Source of the DNA: Candidatus Mycoplasma liparidae
GTDB lineage: Bacteria > Bacillota_I > Bacilli_A > Mycoplasmatales > Mycoplasmoidaceae
NCBI GenBank assembly: GCA_009884515.1
Contig: RHHX01000001.1
Location: forward strand, 248,001-312,000
Length of the DNA: 64,000 bases
Direction: 5' to 3'
Part shown: in pieces, positions 22,376-32,654 of the stretch
Layout of the letters: the number at the start of each line of letters is the position of its first letter
Numbering within the stretch: position 1 is the stretch's first letter
The notes under the pieces: generated by a model
The model's database searches: none
The model's input: the letters and a program-made list of their open reading frames with translations, nothing else
Told to the model about the DNA's origin: nothing
Position numbers and translations under genes: made by a program

Positions 22376-22945
22376 ATTGCCAATAATAATATTTGTTGGG
22401 TATTTACTAGCTAATTTTTGCAAATTTGTAATACTTTCATTATAAATTTTTTTATTTTCAGTAATTTTATTATTAAGAAAGATAAAATCTTTAATCTTTT
22501 TATCAAGTTCAGATTCAGGTTTAAATTCGTTTACATTGATATATTTATCTAACAAATTGACAAGACTATTTATCATTTTTGAAAAAGTATTTCTATTTTC
22601 TAAGTTGATTTCTTCAAAAGAAGATAAGGAATTAGTTATTTTTTCAATTTTTTGTTTTGTTTTGCTATCAATTTTTAAAAAATTATTAAGTTCTATTATT
22701 AAACTTAGTTCAGATTTAAATTTAAGATCAATAGCACTAATTGAATCATTTAATTCTAAAATAACTTTATTAACATTGTGATGATTAATACTGGGAAAGA
22801 TACCAAAAGTAACAATACTTGTTAGAGTATATAAAAATTTATTACCTTTTATTGTCGGTAATAATTCATGCATATCTTTTATTAAATTATTCATGTTTAA
22901 TTCAATTGTTTTTGTATCACTATTTATATTTTTGGTTTCTGTCAT
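22346..22945 (-). CDS. LemA-like protein
   Basis: A 199-residue, mostly helical protein with one hydrophobic segment around residues 38-52. The C-terminal part (ITENKKIYNESITNL, then SKYPTNIIIG) matches the LemA hallmark, in which a helix with Y-N is followed by F/Y-P-x-N-x-I near the end. LemA is a membrane-anchored helical protein of unclear role. Unlike typical LemA, the hydrophobic segment is not at the very N-terminus. The assignment is therefore probable, not certain. Confidence 0.6.
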   Translation of the reverse strand: MTETKNINSDTKTIELNMNNLIKDMHELLPTIKGNKFLYTLTSIVTFGIFPSINHHNVNKVILELNDSISAIDLKFKSELSLIIELNNFLKIDSKTKQKIEKITNSLSSFEEINLENRNTFSKMINSLVNLLDKYINVNEFKPESELDKKIKDFIFLNNKITENKKIYNESITNLQKLASKYPTNIIIGNKKILNYDFF

Positions 22946-23007
22946 TGGGTAACTTTATGTTCTTTTTAAAAATAAGAGCAATAATAATTAATTATTATAA
23001 CATAATT

Positions 23008-23035
23008 ATATGCCTAATAAATAGGCATATTTTTT
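23008..23035 (+). terminator. Orphan terminator-like hairpin
   Basis: ATATGCCTA / TAGGCATAT with a 5-base loop and TTTTT on the plus strand. No plus-strand gene ends nearby; the previous plus operon ends at its own terminator 650 bases upstream. It may end a short RNA or block read-through into the gene at 23141. Confidence 0.55.
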
Positions 23036-23140
23036 AGTTTTTGAATTATATATACAAGTATTTTTATATTTATATATATAATATTTAATAAAAATAATTA
23101 ATTAAGTATTATATATATAATACTTTGTAAGAGGCTTCTA

Positions 23141-24034
23141 ATGAAAAAAATTACCTATATATCTTTAATACTAACACCAATGGTTTTAATATCAACTTCA
23201 GCGGTTGTTGGCATTTCTTTAACTCATAAAGAAAAAGAAAACAATGAAACAGAAATAACTAGAACTGAAGTTAAAGTTGAAACTAGAGTTGCTAAACCAA
23301 ATACAATCATAATTTCGATTTTATTAGCAACAGGGTTACCAGCAATTGGTTTAATTTTTTTAGTTATATTATTTGCTTATTTAAAAAAACAAAAACAAGA
23401 AAAATTAAAAAAAGACGTTGCTCAATATAATAAAGAAAATGATGGCAAAGAAATTCTTGATGATGAAGGTGATCATGAAAAAGAATCTACTATTAAAACG
23501 GATGATGAATCTAAAGAAGTAATTACTGAAAAAGAATCTACTATTAAAACGGATGATGAATCTAAAGAAGTAATTACTGAAAAAGAATCTAAAGAACCTT
23601 CTGAAGAAAAAAGAAGCAATTCTAAATCTAAAAAAGATAAAAAATTAAAAACTCCAATTAAAGTAAAACCTTTAATCATGAAAATTAATCCAGGGAAAAG
23701 TAAAGAAGTTCGTGAAATTAGTAAAGGTGATAAACATTCATTAGGAACTGTTTTCCTTAAGAAAGCAACTAATTTAGCTGAACAAACAATGAACTTAATC
23801 AATAATTTTATTATGGATAATTTTGATATTGAAGTAGTTAAAGATTATAAATCAATTATTTCAACTATTAATTCAATTAATCAAAGTGAAAAAGAAATTT
23901 TAACTAAAGGTTATACTATGTGCCAAGATTTTTATAAATCTAAAGATTTAGACAAACCATTTTTAAATAAAGAATGATTAGCTGAATTAACTGATATTTC
24001 AGCTAAAATTCTTGAAATAACTGAAAAAAATTAA
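23141..24034 (+). CDS. Membrane-anchored protein with charged, repeat-containing segment
   Basis: A 297-residue protein. An N-terminal hydrophobic segment (residues 5-25) looks like an uncleaved signal, and a second one lies at about residues 53-77. Then comes a Lys/Glu-rich region with two perfect 17-residue repeats (starting KESTIKTDD), and a helical C-terminal domain of about 110 residues. It lacks a lipobox cysteine. No family is recognised. Topology suggests a short outer loop and a cytoplasmic C-terminus. It is followed after 5 bases by the TDT-family gene, and probably shares its transcript. Confidence 0.8.
23478..23583 (+). repeat. Two perfect 51-bp direct repeats in a coding region
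   Basis: A 51-base unit (17 codons) occurs twice in tandem with no differences, starting at about 23483 and 23534 in the middle of the gene. Because the unit is a multiple of three, a change in copy number would keep the frame. Confidence 0.9.
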
Positions 24035-24039
24035 TTTTT

Positions 24040-25143
24040 ATGAATATAATTAATTTTAAAAAAAAATTAATTAAAATTCCTCTGTCTTTTTCTGGTATCG
24101 GTCTTGGTATTGCTTCCTTTGGAAATTTAACTGAATCAATTTCATCTGATTTTACAAAAGATATTGTTAATTATAATGATATTAATAATAATATTTTTCA
24201 AACAATATGTATGATTGTTGCTTTTATTATTATTGCAATAATAATAATGAGAATTTTTGCAAGTCTTGATAATTTTAAAAAAGAACTACGCGATCCTTTA
24301 TTATGTGGTCTATTACCATTAATTCCAGTATTTGGTGGATTACTAGCAGGATATATTGCTTCAATTCCAACTTTTAATGATAATACATTAGTTCCAACAG
24401 TAAATGCTGCCACTATTATTGGTGCTATTATTTTGATTGCTTGCATTTTGTTTCATGTTGTTATTTTGTTTTATTTTTTGTTTTTTACTTTTAAAAATAA
24501 AAATCAAATTAAAGACGGAATTTTTGCATCTTGATTTATGCCACCAGTTACAATAATTATTTATTCAATAGTTAGTTTTAACTTTCCTAGTGCAATATTA
24601 CCAGATATTTTATTTCAAATAATTTGATACTTTGGTTTTTTAATGTTTATTATTTTTGCACCATATAGTTTTTATAAAATTGTTTTTGCTGATAATTTAC
24701 CTGAAGATAAAATCCCAACAATTGCTGTTTTAGCATCTCCAAGCTCAATAACACTATTAGGGTTTTTAAGTGTTTTTGTAGATAAAGGTAAACCTGTTCC
24801 TGGGTATAATGAATCTTTTATTGTTAGTATTGTTTTAATTTTAGTCATGCTTTCATTTTGTTCAGCTCTATTTTTAATATTAATTTTGTTTAAAATACTT
24901 AGAACAAAATTCAATCCTAGTTATTCATCTTTAGGACTTGCAGCAGTAATAACACCACTTGCAATGTTTGAAACACATATATTCTTTAGAGAACATGAAT
25001 CTAGTGTAGCTATTGCTAATTTATTTTTAGCTATTTCTTTAATTGAAACAGTGTTTGCTACAATTATGATTTTTGTTTTATCAAGTAAATTCTTTATATC
25101 AATTCCAAAATGAATAAAATTAGATCCTGTCTTAAAAAATTAA
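24040..25143 (+). CDS. TDT/SLAC1-family anion channel or transporter
   Basis: A 367-residue protein with about ten hydrophobic segments. Segment 1 contains PLSFSGIGLGIASFG and the middle contains WFMPPVTIIIYS, corresponding to conserved positions in the tellurite-resistance/dicarboxylate (TDT, TehA/SLAC1) family, often misnamed 'exfoliative toxin A/B' in mollicutes. The family conducts small anions or dicarboxylates. The substrate cannot be predicted. It starts 5 bases after the preceding gene. Confidence 0.7.
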
Positions 25144-25288
25144 ATTTTAAGTTATTTTCCTTTAATATGTATTTATATATTGTGAACTTTGGTTTCATAA
25201 CAATAATGAAGTAATACTTTGAAAACGACGCTTAGTAATTCTAATAAGTGAGTTTTATTATTAATTTTATAATAATTGGAGGTTTATA

Positions 25289-26419
25289 ATGATTAGTTTA
25301 TGTTTTGTCTTATTTGGCGATGCTGATTTTAATATTCAAAAATTAAAATTGAATTTTGATCAAAAATTTAAATATTTAATTTCGTATAACCAAAGAGATG
25401 AAAATGAATATTTAAAATTTACCGAATCAGATTTTATAAAAAATAATAAGAATATTCATGCTTATTTAGGTAATAAAGTTTATTGAGGTGATATTTCAAT
25501 TGTTGATTCAATGGTAAATATTATTAATAAAGCTAAAGAAATATTTAACACAAAATATGCTTTTGTAATTGATAGTAAAGCTGTTTTAATAAGAAGTTAT
25601 GATTATATTTTAAATAAACTTGAAAGTAATGAAAATTGTAATTTTTTTGATTTTAATGCAAATTGAAAGACAATTTATCGAACAATATATAAAAAAGATG
25701 GATTTCATCATTATTATAAGAATATGACGACTTTATTTTATGTATTTAGAAATTATGATTTTAAAAACACAACTAGAGAAGTCGGGATGGGAGGTCTAAT
25801 ACGTGTCAAAAAAATAATTTATACTGCTTTTAAAAATAGAAAAAAATATTTAAAACAACTTTGAAAAGAAAAAAAATATTCAGAATATTTTTTAATTCAA
25901 AAGAAATATTTAAAATCTTTTGGTTGATTTTTTTCAATTCACTTTATTTACTCAAACGATAACTTTTGAGTAAGTGAGTATCATGGCTTTAAACCTGAAA
26001 TTTTCTTCGGAAAAGAAAGTTTAACAGAATATGATAAAGAATTATTAAATAACTGTTATATGAATTTCGGATTTAATTTTTCTGGTAATTTGAATTACTT
26101 ATATGATCTTGTAAATTCAGATATTTTTAAGAAAAATTATGAAATGTTTAAAAATATTTGAGCTCCAGAAGAATGTATTTTTTCAGCATCATATATTGAA
26201 TATAATAAAAATTGAAAAAACGAAAAAACATATACTTATATTTTTAGAAATTTTAGAGTCTTTTCAAAAAAGAAAAAAAATAATGAATTAAAAGAAATAC
26301 TTTTTAATGAATCAGATCCTAATTATGGGTATTATTTTTTTTACCGACAAGTTATTAATGAAAAAGAATTAGAACAAATTGAAAATTTTTTGATTGAAAA
26401 TAAAGAAAGAATGAATTAA
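25289..26419 (+). CDS. GT14-like (Core-2/I-branching-type) glycosyltransferase, copy 1
   Basis: A 376-residue protein after a good GGAGG site. The order of motifs resembles family GT14: HAYLGNKVYWGDISIVDSM (~residue 55; the family has V.WGG.SLV.A), then FVIDSKAVLIRSYDYI (the family has LLSG.D.PL), then APEECIFSASY near residue 290 (the family has PDE.FF.T). This is pattern recognition, not a database match. There are no membrane segments. Likely substrates are glycolipids or surface proteins. A paralogue follows directly. Confidence 0.55.
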
Positions 26420-26507
26420 ATATTAAATATATTTTTTTTTTGTAATAATTTATATTATTTTATGGTGATGAAATTTTTTATTTAGTAAAAATAATTTAAG
26501 GATTTTA

Positions 26508-27632
26508 ATGATTACTTTATGCTGTATTTTATTTGGTGATGCTAATTTTAATATTGAAAAATTAAAATTAAATTTTAATGAAAAATTTAAGTATTTAATC
26601 TCATATAATCAAAGAGATGAAAATGAATATTTGAAATTTGTAAAGTCAGATTTTATAAAAAAAAACAAAAATATTCATGTTTATTTAGGTAATAAAGTTT
26701 CTTGAGGTGATATTTCAATTGTTGATTCAATGGTAAATATTATTAATAAAGCTAAAGAAATATTTAATACAAAATATGTCTTCATAATTGATAGTAAAAC
26801 AGTTTTAATAAGAAGTTATGACTATATTTTAAACAAACTTGAAAGTGATGAAAATTGTAATTTTTTTGATTTTAATAAAAATTGAAAAACAATTTACCAA
26901 AATAAAAAAGATACTTATTATCATAGACCACGAATTATAACTACTTTGTTCTATTTATTTAGAGATTATAATTTTAAAACTCCAATGGGAGGAGGGTGAA
27001 AAGAAGGTTTAATTCGTATTAATGAAATTCTTAGTATTGCTAAAAAAAATAAAAAAGAATATTTAAAGCGACTTTGAAGAGAAAAAAAATATTTTGAATA
27101 TTTTTCAATTCAAAAAAAATACTGAAAATCATTTATCAGAATTTTTTCGATTAACTTTATTTCCTCATATAGTAATTTTTGAACAACAGAATATCATGGT
27201 GCTGATCCTAAAATCTTTTTCGGAAAAGAAACTTTAACAAAAAATGATGAAGATATACTAACTAAATGTTTTCTAAATTTCGGATTTAATTTTTCTGGTA
27301 GCCTAAATTATCTATATAATCTCGTAAATTCAGATATTTTTAAGAAAAATTATGAAAAGTTCAAAAATATTATTGGTCCTGAGGAATGAATTTTTTCTTT
27401 ATCATATACTGAATATAATAAAAATTGAAAAAATGAAAAATCATATACTTGTACTTTAAGAAATTCAAAAGCTTATTTTAAAAAGAAAAAAGAAAACGAA
27501 TTAAATAAAACACTTTTTAATAAATTAGACCCTAATTATGGTTATTATTTTTTTTATCGAAAAATCTTTAATGAAAAAGAATTGGAAAATATCAAAAAGT
27601 TTATAAATAAAAATGAAAATACATTAAACTAA
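26508..27632 (+). CDS. GT14-like glycosyltransferase, copy 2 (paralogue)
   Basis: A 374-residue tandem paralogue of the previous gene. Residues 1-65 and the stretch around GDISIVDSMVNIINKAKEIF are nearly identical, while the middle and the C-terminal third differ more. The same three GT14-like motifs are present (WGDISIVDS, FIIDSKTVLI, GPEEWIFSLSY). An 88-base spacer separates the copies, each with its own ribosome binding site, which suggests duplication followed by change in specificity. UDP-sugar from GalU could be the donor, but this is inference. Confidence 0.55.
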
Positions 27633-27662
27633 TAATAAAACTTATCATTAATTAGGAACAAA

Positions 27663-28322
27663 ATGAAAATTGAATTTAAAAAAATTAAAGAATCAAATGT
27701 TATTGCAATTGGAGGCATGATTGCTGCCGGCAAAACGACTTTAATCCATAACTTATCAAAACTATTAAATTGTTCTGTTATTGAAGAAATTGACCATAAT
27801 GATGAAATTCAAACAGTACTTCTAAGAGCTTTATATGAAAAAAAGAATGTTGTAGCACCAGCTGTCTTTCAACTTTACTTTTTCTTAACACGATTTGAAA
27901 ACTATAAAAAAGCAGCCTCATCAACTGATGATTTCTTTTTAGTTGATAGAACTGTTTTTGAAGATCGTTTATTTGCTCATAGAAATATGGCAAAAGATCC
28001 AATTACTTTCGGTTTTTATGATGTTTTATGAACTAATAAAATTCAAGAATTAATCTATTCAGTAGGAATTCCTAAACTATATATCATTATTGATATTGAA
28101 TGAGAACTTTTTAAAGAAAGATTATTTGAAAGAGAAAGAAAAATAGAAACAGATAACTATAAATTGAATGAAGAATATTTCAAAAATTTATGATCAGGTT
28201 ATACTGATTATTTAGTTCAAATATGTCAGACATATGGAATTGATTATATTGTTGTTAGTGCTAGTGATGAACAAGAAATTAAATTAGATAAAATAATGAA
28301 ATATTTAAGCACCAAAAACTAA
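27663..28322 (+). CDS. Deoxynucleoside kinase (dAK/dGK family)
   Basis: A 219-residue P-loop kinase that phosphorylates deoxynucleosides for the salvage pathway on which mollicutes depend. Features: GGMIAAGKTT near residue 20, the VDRTVFEDRLFAH motif (~residue 100, family D/E-R-S/T...E..F), and the lid region ERLFERERKIE (~residue 160). Such enzymes are usual in mollicutes. The exact base preference is not readable. It precedes the tRNA cluster with an 81-base spacer. Confidence 0.92.
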
Positions 28323-28403
28323 AAATATTTACTTAATTAATAAGTTTTTTATTGCATTTTCTTATTAATTATATTAAAATTAAAATAGTTATTTTAAGTA
28401 AAT

Positions 28404-28478
28404 GGCCACATAGCTCAGCGGTAGAGCAACCGGCTGTTAACCGGTTGGTCGTAAGTTCGATCCTTACTGTGGCCGCCA
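28404..28478 (+). tRNA. tRNA-Asn (GTT)
   Basis: Acceptor stem GGCCACA / TGTGGCC, discriminator G and an encoded CCA. The anticodon loop CTGTTAA gives GTT. First of five clustered tRNA genes. Confidence 0.97.
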
Positions 28479-28484
28479 TTTATT

Positions 28485-28561
28485 GGCCCGTTGGTGAAGT
28501 GACTCAACACACACGCCTTTCACGCGTGCATTCACGGGTTTGAATCCCGTACGGGTCACCA
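28485..28561 (+). tRNA. tRNA-Glu (TTC)
   Basis: Acceptor stem GGCCCGT / ACGGGTC (one G-T pair), discriminator A and an encoded CCA. The anticodon loop CTTTCAC gives TTC. Confidence 0.95.
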
Positions 28562-28582
28562 TTTAAAACAAACTAAATATAT

Positions 28583-28605
28583 AAGAAAGAAATTACTTTC
28601 TTTTT
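28583..28605 (+). other. Terminator-like hairpin inside the tRNA cluster
   Basis: AAGAAAG / CTTTCTT with a 6-base loop and a short T-run, between tRNA-Glu and tRNA-Val. It ends two bases before the first base of tRNA-Val. It may attenuate transcription or guide processing. Confidence 0.5.
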
Positions 28606-28607
28606 GT

Positions 28608-28683
28608 GGAGTGTTAGCTCAGTTGGGAGAGCAATTGCCTTACAAGCAATAGGCCGTGGGTTCGAGCCCCTCACACTCCACCA
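28608..28683 (+). tRNA. tRNA-Val (TAC)
   Basis: Acceptor stem GGAGTGT / ACACTCC, discriminator A and an encoded CCA. The anticodon loop CTTACAA gives TAC. Confidence 0.97.
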
Positions 28684-28687
28684 TTTC

Positions 28688-28762
28688 GCCGTCGTGGCTC
28701 AACGGCAGAGCAACTGACTTGTAATCAGTAGGTTGTAGGTTCAACTCCTATCGACGGCACCA
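28688..28762 (+). tRNA. tRNA-Thr (TGT)
   Basis: Acceptor stem GCCGTCG / CGACGGC, discriminator A and an encoded CCA. The anticodon loop CTTGTAA gives TGT. Confidence 0.97.
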
Positions 28763-28785
28763 TTTATAACATTCAATTTATTTGT

Positions 28786-28869
28786 GCACTTGTGGCGGAA
28801 TGGCAGACGCGCTAGACTTAGGATCTAGTTCCGCGAGGAGTGGGAGTTCAAGTCTCTTCAAGTGCACCA
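28786..28869 (+). tRNA. tRNA-Leu (TAG)
   Basis: Acceptor stem GCACTTG / CAAGTGC, discriminator A and an encoded CCA. A long variable arm marks a class II tRNA, and the anticodon loop CTTAGGA gives TAG. Confidence 0.97.
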
Positions 28870-28880
28870 AATTAAACAAT

Positions 28881-28913
28881 AAAAAAGAACAGAATTTATT
28901 TCTGTTCTTTTTT
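28881..28913 (+). terminator. Terminator of the tRNA operon
   Basis: AAAAAAGAACAGA pairs with TCTGTTCTTTTTT around a short loop: a strong stem followed by a T-run, 12 bases after tRNA-Leu. Confidence 0.9.
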
Positions 28914-29054
28914 CACTCATTCATAGGTATTTCTTATATTTACTAAAAATTGTTATTAGTAAAATATTACATAGAATCGTAAAAATAATTAAAAATCTTT
29001 ACTCCTTACTAATGAAGATTTTTTTCATGAAATAAAAAGGTTTTTATATACAAA

Positions 29055-29528
29055 ATGTAAGATATAATTAAGAGATTAGAAAAAATTTTCGAAAATGAAA
29101 CATGGATTCATACTACTTTTTCTAATGGGAATAGACTTCATTTAAAATTTGATATTAATTCGCTACCACATTGTTTTGGAATACAAAAAATACAAAAATA
29201 TAAAAAAAAAAATTCTGAAGATATCATAGATAAAATAAAGGAAAACGAATAAATATTCAAAAGATAAACAACAACTCAACAATAAAAAATGATTCCAAAG
29301 CACTTATATATAATAAAATTGAATGTGTTAACATTTTCTTTTATATAAAAAAATTTGCTATGTTTTAATTCGTCTATTAAAAATTCAAAATTAGATCATA
29401 ATTTTGACAGCGTTTATATTATATCTGTAAGAAAAATTGAAAAAGACAAACAATTAAAAAGGTTTTTAACCAAAAATAACCATATTGCATCTATGAAAAA
29501 GATAGCATTAGTACCAAAAAATGAATAG
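29055..29528 (+). pseudogene. Degenerate copy of the PBECR4-like gene at 54360
   Basis: The sequence can be aligned along its length with the intact gene at 54360-54893, including about 90 bases upstream. It carries at least three lesions. Codon 2 is TAA where the intact copy has CAA. One base is missing near 29249, which shifts the frame. About 75-80 bases are deleted near 29335 compared with the intact gene. No functional product is possible. It documents a past duplication across 25 kb. Confidence 0.9.
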
Positions 29529-29578
29529 ATATTATTCTACAAAACAGTTAAAAATGAACTAATCTAGTTTATTTTTTA

Positions 29579-29928
29579 TTAATCATATCATCCACCACTA
29601 TTAACATAACCTGCTTTTCATAAAACATTAGCAAAATCATTTGCTTATTTTACACATTCACCTCAACTAAGGAGACCAATTTTATCATAACCTCAAAATG
29701 CTTTTAGTAGTCCATTACTACCAGTAGGTCCATCAAAAAAAATAATTCTTTTATAAGGGACCACTAGAACCTATTCCCTCAGAATAAGTTCATCGATAAA
29801 TTTTATTACCAACAATAACTTCAACAGGGTTAGCAACAATGCTAATAGCAACTATTGATAAAATAGTTAGAGTTAATAATGCTGCACCTACTATAAGAAT
29901 ACTTATATATTTTTTTTATATTATTCAT
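29579..29928 (-). pseudogene. Decayed signal-peptide protein
   Basis: Reading the minus strand in pieces recovers a signal-anchor-like N-terminus (MNNIKK..., then ISILIVGAALLTLTILSIV). A short extracytoplasmic part follows with WTYSEGIGSSGP, FFDGPTGSNGLLKAFWG, LLSWGECVK and ANDFANVLWKAGYVNSGGWYD. Three lesions interrupt it: a frameshift in the early A-run, a second shift after SSGP, and an in-frame TAA after GECVK. It was once a small secreted or surface protein. The family is unknown. Confidence 0.65.
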
Positions 29929-30063
29929 TTATTTTTCTCATAATATTATAATTTTCTTTTCCCTTATTATTTATAATAAAACATCATTAGAAATAGTTAT
30001 TTAATATTTTTTTCCTTTATTTATTAATAATCAATTAAAATATTACTTTATAAAGGAATTTTA

Positions 30064-31194
30064 ATGATTTTAAAAGAAAATTTTTATATCAAAAATATCT
30101 TTGAAAAAGATAAGCAAACTATCTTTTTTGACCTTGAAATGGATAAGTATCATTTACTACAAATAGGTGCTATCAAAGTCAAGAATAACAAAGTTATCGA
30201 TAAAATTTCACTATCTTGTTTTAATAGAAAAAAATTGACAACATTTATTCAATACTTTTTAAAAATTGATGATCAAAGTTATTTAAAAGATTCTGATTGA
30301 GAAATCTATGAAAAGTTTCATAAGTTCTGTTTATCAAGTGATTATATAATTAACTTTGGTAGTTGAGATGGACACTTTATTAAACTATTAAGATATAAAA
30401 ACTCTCATAAAGTATCAGGTGAAACAAATGAGAAGTTAGAATTTATTGATATTGATGAATTTGCTCTTTGAAAAAAGTACAAAGTTAGATTATCACTAGA
30501 TGGGTGATCTAATGTGTTTGATTGTGAAAATAAAAACTCTCATGAAGCTTTATTTGATTCTTATAAACTTTATAATGTTACAAAAGCATTCATTGAAAAT
30601 GAAGAAGCTGATTTAACTGAAAAAATATTTTTTGAATCAATAAGACCTAGAAAAACAATTAATAATATTAAAGAAATTTCTAAGCTTAATTTAAATCAAA
30701 TAAAAGAAAATGGTTTAGAAAATACCAAGAAGATAACTTTTATTAGTTATAAAACCTCAGTTAACCACTTATCACCTACCTATGATGCTGATGATTCAAA
30801 TAGAATTGATAGAGAAAAGAGTATCAACATTAATATTATTGATGTTGATATGAATGGGAAAATTATCAAAAGTATTAAAGAAGAATTTGTTTTAGTTGGT
30901 GAAAACATTTATAATGAAGAAAAAGAAATTAAAAATATTATTGTCAGAACAAACATATTAGATAATTTAGAACAAACATTAATAATCAGTAATCACTTTA
31001 ATAAAGATATTGCCCAAGCTTATTTTATAGAAAATAAAAATTTATTTCTTTTTTACAAAATTAATTTAACAAAATTAACGGATTATTATCAATGAAGAAA
31101 TAATGAAAAAGCTTCTTTAGAAAATAAAGAATCCCTTAAAAAATTTATTGATTGATCTTTTTTAGTAGTCAATAAATATATAAAAAAAACTTAG
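30064..31194 (+). CDS. DnaQ-like DEDDh 3'-5' exonuclease
   Basis: A 376-residue protein after AAAGGAA. The N-terminus has the Exo I motif with catalytic Asp23 and Glu25 (FFDLEMDKYHLLQIGAI). The Exo III motif is HEALFDSYKLY, with His160 and Asp165, so it belongs to the DEDDh group that includes polymerase III epsilon and RNase T. The remaining ~200 residues form an extra domain that I do not recognise. It is followed by its own terminator. A role in DNA or RNA trimming is likely; the substrate is not readable. Confidence 0.82.
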
Positions 31195-31212
31195 CTTTTA
31201 TCTAAGTTTTTT
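31183..31212. terminator. Terminator after the exonuclease gene
   Basis: AAAAAACTTAG / CTAAGTTTTTT with a 7-base loop. It overlaps the exonuclease stop codon and also serves the convergent PAPS-reductase-like gene. Confidence 0.85.
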
Positions 31213-31216
31213 TATT

Positions 31217-32600
31217 TTAATAAGAAGGATTATTTGTAATATATTCTCGTTTAACTATTTTTCTGATTTCAGTTATTTCTTTTTGGGTTATTTCATTATT
31301 TAGAACTTTATAATTGTTTAAAGATTTATTAAAATCTTCGATTGTATATTCTCAAGCTTTATATTTATCTCATTTTTTGTAATTATTATGATTTTCAATT
31401 TGACACATAATTCTTAGTAAATTAGTTTTAAAATTTTCTTCTTGATACCATTCATCAATTTGTTTTCATCTGATATCATATAGGGCTTCAAATGACTCAT
31501 CAGATTTAATTCTAATACCCATATCTATTATTACCTTATACATTCCTGTATTAATAATATGGAACTTATATAATTTAGGTAAATAATCATGAAGTTTTTC
31601 ATAACGGTTCATTAATTCATATTTGCTAACTTCTGTTTTGTTCTTTTTTAATACTTGAATTTTTCTGTTTTCTATTGCTGAACCATAAGGGCATGATATG
31701 CAACCAAGTCTTTTAAATCTTAAATTTTGTTTGTCTAAATCCAAATTATGATCAAAATTATAAGCTTCGTTAATTTCTAATCTTTTTAGTTTTATATATC
31801 TTCAAACATCTTTCTCATTTCAAATAGATAATGGCCTACTCATAGGTTTTTTATTATTAAAAATATTACATCCACTATCAATTCATGATTTTTTTCTCAT
31901 TATTGATTCACCTGCCATGGTTCCAATAAAACTAGGACGATTATCTTTTTTTAACCCACCTTTTATATAAGTACAACATTTTTCTGAAAAAGGTATAAGA
32001 ACCAGATAAGGTGTTTTTTGGGGAATAATCCTGATATTTAGCTGGAATTTCAGGAAATTTCGACATTTTATCATCAAGTAAAAATAATTGTGCCTTACTT
32101 AATTTAAAATATGTTGTACTTTCAATATTAAAAATTCAGCTGCTTAAACCTGTTTTGCTTTTAGAATTTTTTACCCTATTAAGTAAAACAGATGTTTGTT
32201 TTGAAAATATTGGATAGCCCTTTTCATCAAGAATTTGATTTCAGGGCATTTTAGGAGGTTTTATTAATAATTCTTTTATGTATTCATTTTTTTCTCGATA
32301 TTTTTCACAAGTGTCTTTAATAAACTTTAAAGTTGATGGAAAGGTAATTTCAACTGCATAAGCAGGTATTAAATATATTTTTGATTTTAATTCTTTATGA
32401 ACTTCATTAACAAGATGAAACAAAATACTAGAATCCTTACCGCCACTAAAGGAAATAGTTATTTCTTCATATTTATTTTTTTCAGCTCATTCAATAAATT
32501 CTTTTATTTTCTTTTTTGCTCAAATAATTTTATCATTTAATGGCATATATTTATTAAGTTCACTAAAATGAATTTTTCTATTTTCGCTACTATCAATCAT
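31217..32600 (-). pseudogene. PAPS-reductase-family PP-loop protein with one frameshift
   Basis: Two frames together encode about 460 residues. The first holds the PP-loop TISFSGGKDSSILFHL (~residue 45). The second continues with PFSEKCCTYIKGG, GTMAGESIMRKKSWIDSGCN, PLSIWNEKDVWRYI and a GCISCPYG cysteine pair. This is the typical architecture of PAPS-reductase-like ATP-pyrophosphatases that travel with phages and restriction islands and that are related to DndC. The frame changes by one base near 32010-32040, next to a CCCCAAAAAA run on the coding strand. A decayed gene, or a slippage-controlled one, is possible. Confidence 0.8.
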
Positions 32601-32628
32601 AAAAAATATTATATTTGTAGATCATAAA

Positions 32629-32654
32629 ATAAAAAGCAACTTTAGTTGCTTTTT
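32629..32654 (-). terminator. Terminator of the Z1/MORC operon
   Basis: AAAAAGCAAC / GTTGCTTTTT with a 4-base loop. The stop codon of the PD-(D/E)XK gene lies in the loop, and a T-rich run follows on the minus strand. It separates that operon from the PAPS-reductase-like gene. Confidence 0.85.

Noticed and set aside
23473..23802. 109-codon open frame on the minus strand with internal repeats
   Set aside because: Mirror of the 51-bp repeats in the real plus-strand gene.
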